Source: an uncultured Clostridia bacterium
GTDB lineage: Bacteria > Bacillota > Clostridia > TANB77 > CAG-508
DNA length: 46,788 nucleotides
Reading direction: 5' to 3'
Assembly (NCBI GenBank): GCA_947629555.1
Contig: CANRED010000007.1
Coordinates: 1 to 46,788 of the forward strand
The translations under genes and the position numbers were made by a program. Below the pieces are notes generated by a model. The model saw only the letters and a program-made list of their open reading frames with translations, did no database searches and was not told where the DNA came from. Positions 45,472 through 46,788 of the stretch are shown piece after piece (position 1 is the stretch's first letter; the number at the start of each line of letters is the position of its first letter).

Positions 45472-46320
45472 ATGAAAAAAATAAGTAGTGGAAAAGTTAG
45501 AGAAATTTATGAAGTAGATTCAGATAAACTTATGTTAGTAGTATCTGATAGAATTTCTGCATTTGATGTTATATTACCAAATATGGTACCAAATAAAGGA
45601 AAAGTTTTAAATAAAATATCTGCATTTTGGTTTGATTATATAAAAGATATAATTCCAAACCATGTTATTTCAACAGATTTAAAAGATTTTCCAGTAGAAT
45701 TTCAAACACCAGAATTTGAAGGAAGAAGCATGTTAGTTAAAAAATTAAAAATGCTTCCTATTGAATGTATTGTTAGAGGATATATTACAGGTTCTGGTTG
45801 GGCTAATTATAAAAGCACAGGTACAGTTTGTGGTATAAAATTACCAGAAGGATTACAAGAGTCTCAAAAATTACCAGAGCCAATATTTACACCAACAACA
45901 AAAGCTCAAGAAGGTCATGATGAAAATATTAGTTTTGAAGAAGTTTGCAAATTAATTGGAGAAGATTTAGCAAATGAAGTAAAAAATAAAACAATAGAAA
46001 TTTATAAGAAGTGTGCAGAGTATGCTTTATCTAAGGGAATTATTATTGCAGATACAAAATTTGAATTTGGTATAGATGAAAATAATAATTTAGTTATTGG
46101 AGATGAAGTTTTAACACCAGATTCTAGTAGATTTTGGCCAGCAGATGAATATGAAGTTGGTAAATCTCAAAAAAGTTTTGACAAACAATATTTACGTGAT
46201 TGGTTAAAGCAAAATAATTGGAGTGCTGAAAACGGAACACCAATTCCAGAAGATGTAATTGCAACAACAACTAGCAAATACATAGAAGCTTATGAACGTA
46301 TTACTGGGAAAAATTTTTAA
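45472..46320 (+). CDS. purC: SAICAR synthase
   Basis: A 282-residue enzyme that joins CAIR and aspartate. GKVREIYEVDSDKLMLVVSDRISAFDV at the start is the classic nucleotide-binding motif; IECIVRGYITGSGWANY, GHDENISFEEV and DSSRFWPADEYEVGKSQKSFDKQYLRDWL follow. Longer than the 240-residue PurC of many Firmicutes, of the type shared with other anaerobes. GGAGG before the ATG. Follows element C. Confidence 0.96.
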   Translation: MKKISSGKVREIYEVDSDKLMLVVSDRISAFDVILPNMVPNKGKVLNKISAFWFDYIKDIIPNHVISTDLKDFPVEFQTPEFEGRSMLVKKLKMLPIECIVRGYITGSGWANYKSTGTVCGIKLPEGLQESQKLPEPIFTPTTKAQEGHDENISFEEVCKLIGEDLANEVKNKTIEIYKKCAEYALSKGIIIADTKFEFGIDENNNLVIGDEVLTPDSSRFWPADEYEVGKSQKSFDKQYLRDWLKQNNWSAENGTPIPEDVIATTTSKYIEAYERITGKNF

Positions 46321-46337
46321 ATATGCATTTAAGAAAA

Positions 46338-46361
46338 GGAGTCGATGTGGGCATCGACTCC
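46338..46361. repeat. GC-rich palindrome after purC
   Basis: Arms GGAGTCGATG (46338-46347) and CATCGACTCC (46352-46361) with a 4-base loop, then TACATGAGG. Resembles the palindrome near 37624-37695; a dispersed repeat or terminator of purC. Confidence 0.6.
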
Positions 46362-46415
46362 TACATGAGGAAAGCAAAAAAAACAACATCATATACATAT
46401 TTTCGTATTCAAAAA

Positions 46416-46442
46416 AATAGGCACATTCTAAGTGTGCCTATT
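46416..46442. terminator. Hairpin terminator between purC and the Rpn-type gene
   Basis: Perfect 10-base arms AATAGGCACA (46416-46425) and TGTGCCTATT (46433-46442); a T-run follows on the minus strand, so it ends mainly the Rpn-type gene. Confidence 0.85.
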
Positions 46443-46471
46443 ACTTTTATATCAATAATTTTTAGAATACA

Positions 46472-46788
46472 TTATTTTAATTTTTCTATTTCTTCTTTTG
46501 TTAACCCTGTAACTGACATTATTTGTTCTAAAGTATATTTTTGTTTTAGCATTTCTTTTGTTATTTTGTATATGCCGCTGTTCTATTCCGTTGTTTTATT
46601 CCGTTGCTTTATTCCTTCTTCTAATCCATGGTCATAACCATATTCTTCTATTGCCTTTTGGTCCATTATGTATTTTAATCTTAATTCTGCTAAATACCTT
46701 TCTCTTTCATTTGAACTTATTTCTTTTAGTACATTTTTTGCTTCTTTTATTGCTTCTTCGTTTTCTTTACTCATACCTTCCATCTCCA
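46472..46788 (-). CDS. Rpn/PD-(D/E)XK transposase-like nuclease, 3' part, with three +1 frameshifts
   Basis: Only the C-terminal part lies in the window; the 5' end is beyond 46788. The sequence SKENEEAIKEAKNVLKEIS, YLAELRLKYIMDQKAIEEYGYDHGLEEGIKQ matches the C-terminal region of Rpn-type recombination-promoting nuclease/putative transposases. Then follow three CGG codons 13 bases apart, each after Gln. Zero-frame reading stops at TAG after RNKTTE. Skipping the C at each gives GIKQ-GIEQ-GIYKITKEML and reaches KQKYTLEQIMSVTGLTKEEIEKLK, the typical family C-terminus. Three +1 shifts are required; any two leave a wrong frame. Net gain is three bases. Confidence 0.82.
46574..46577 (-). other. Putative +1 frameshift site CAG-CGGC (third of three)
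   Basis: Exactly 13 bases after the second. Reached in frame only after two shifts. The only site with GGC; skipping the C restores the family C-terminus. Confidence 0.8.
46587..46590 (-). other. Putative +1 frameshift site CAA-CGGA (second of three)
   Basis: Exactly 13 bases after the first. Reached in frame only if the first site is shifted. Skipping the C gives Gly of GIEQ. Confidence 0.82.
46600..46603 (-). other. Putative +1 frameshift site CAA-CGGA (first of three)
   Basis: In-frame CGG after CAA. Skipping the C gives Gly of the first GIKQ unit. Confidence 0.82.

Noticed and set aside
46..46637. The many open frames opposite or across real genes
   Set aside because: They are rich in Phe, Leu and Ile as expected for shadows in AT-rich DNA and lack ribosome binding sites and family motifs.
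46600..46783. Rpn-type gene ending at the first TAG (RNKTTE)
   Set aside because: The family-typical C-terminus follows directly in the frame reached by three +1 shifts.
1..46788. Explaining the eight broken genes as sequencing or assembly errors
   Set aside because: Every case is the same base in the same codon phase before a Gly codon, on both strands, with no deletions or other indels seen. Raw reads would still be needed to exclude it fully.
1..46788. Explaining the eight broken genes as pseudogenes
   Set aside because: They include era, recO and rsmE, and each has intact conserved sequence on both sides with no second lesion of another kind.
1..46788. tRNA, rRNA or CRISPR loci
   Set aside because: None recognised when reading both strands; a tRNA search program could still find one, and the glycine tRNA proposed for the shift is not in this window as far as I can see.

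Overview
The window is about 46.8 kb of strongly AT-rich DNA from a spore-forming, Gram-positive, Clostridia-like bacterium. The evidence is an alpha/beta small acid-soluble spore protein, its germination protease Gpr, the sporulation pair YqfC/YqfD, RemA, an LPQTG surface protein and a MurT-like Mur ligase. Gene order and composition fit an uncultured gut lineage, but the sequence does not prove the taxon. I saw no rRNA, tRNA or CRISPR array.

Layout: 90-7869 is a minus-strand Tad/type II-like secretion operon (SAF protein, two ParA-like proteins, CpaF-like ATPase, TadB/C-like membrane protein, two pilin-like proteins). 8014-12482 holds a HAD phosphatase, a spore protein, a sortase-anchored protein and two zinc-ribbon membrane paralogs. 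12687-16528 holds an ornithine/alanine racemase-like enzyme, a GatD-like protein lacking its catalytic residues, MurT and HPF. 16649-22855 is the familiar recO-yqzL-era-ybeY-yqfD-yqfC block, with an unknown protein where phoH is usually found. 22966-36323 carries housekeeping genes (RluA-type synthase, ftsH, metG, glmM, gmk, rpoZ, remA, yicC, rsmE, U32 peptidase). 36633-46320 carries gpr, a probably foreign HD hydrolase gene, rng, pth, an M23 peptidase, recD2, purE and purC. The right edge is the 3' part of an Rpn-type nuclease gene.

The main discovery is a repeated +1 frameshift. Eight genes appear broken, but each break is the same: an in-frame CGG codon where skipping the C leaves GGN (Gly) and restores the conserved protein. 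There are ten sites: TadB/C (3221-3224), CpaF Walker A (4154-4157), recO (17273-17276), era (18352-18355), RluA (23686-23689), an unknown gene (29302-29305), rsmE (34440-34443), and three 13 nt apart in the Rpn gene (46574-46603). In my manual scan every in-frame CGG in genes of native composition was such a site, while more than forty out-of-frame CGG triplets were harmless. The one exception is the compositionally foreign HD gene, which has two CGG codons read in frame. This suggests that CGG is not a normal Arg codon here and that CGGN is decoded as Gly, either by a quadruplet-reading tRNA or by out-of-frame entry of tRNA-Gly at a hungry codon.

Secondary points are several intergenic elements of about 140-155 bp with long inverted-repeat arms (27309-27452, 36436-36577, 45281-45435) that look like structured RNAs, and the MurT/inactive GatD/racemase operon.
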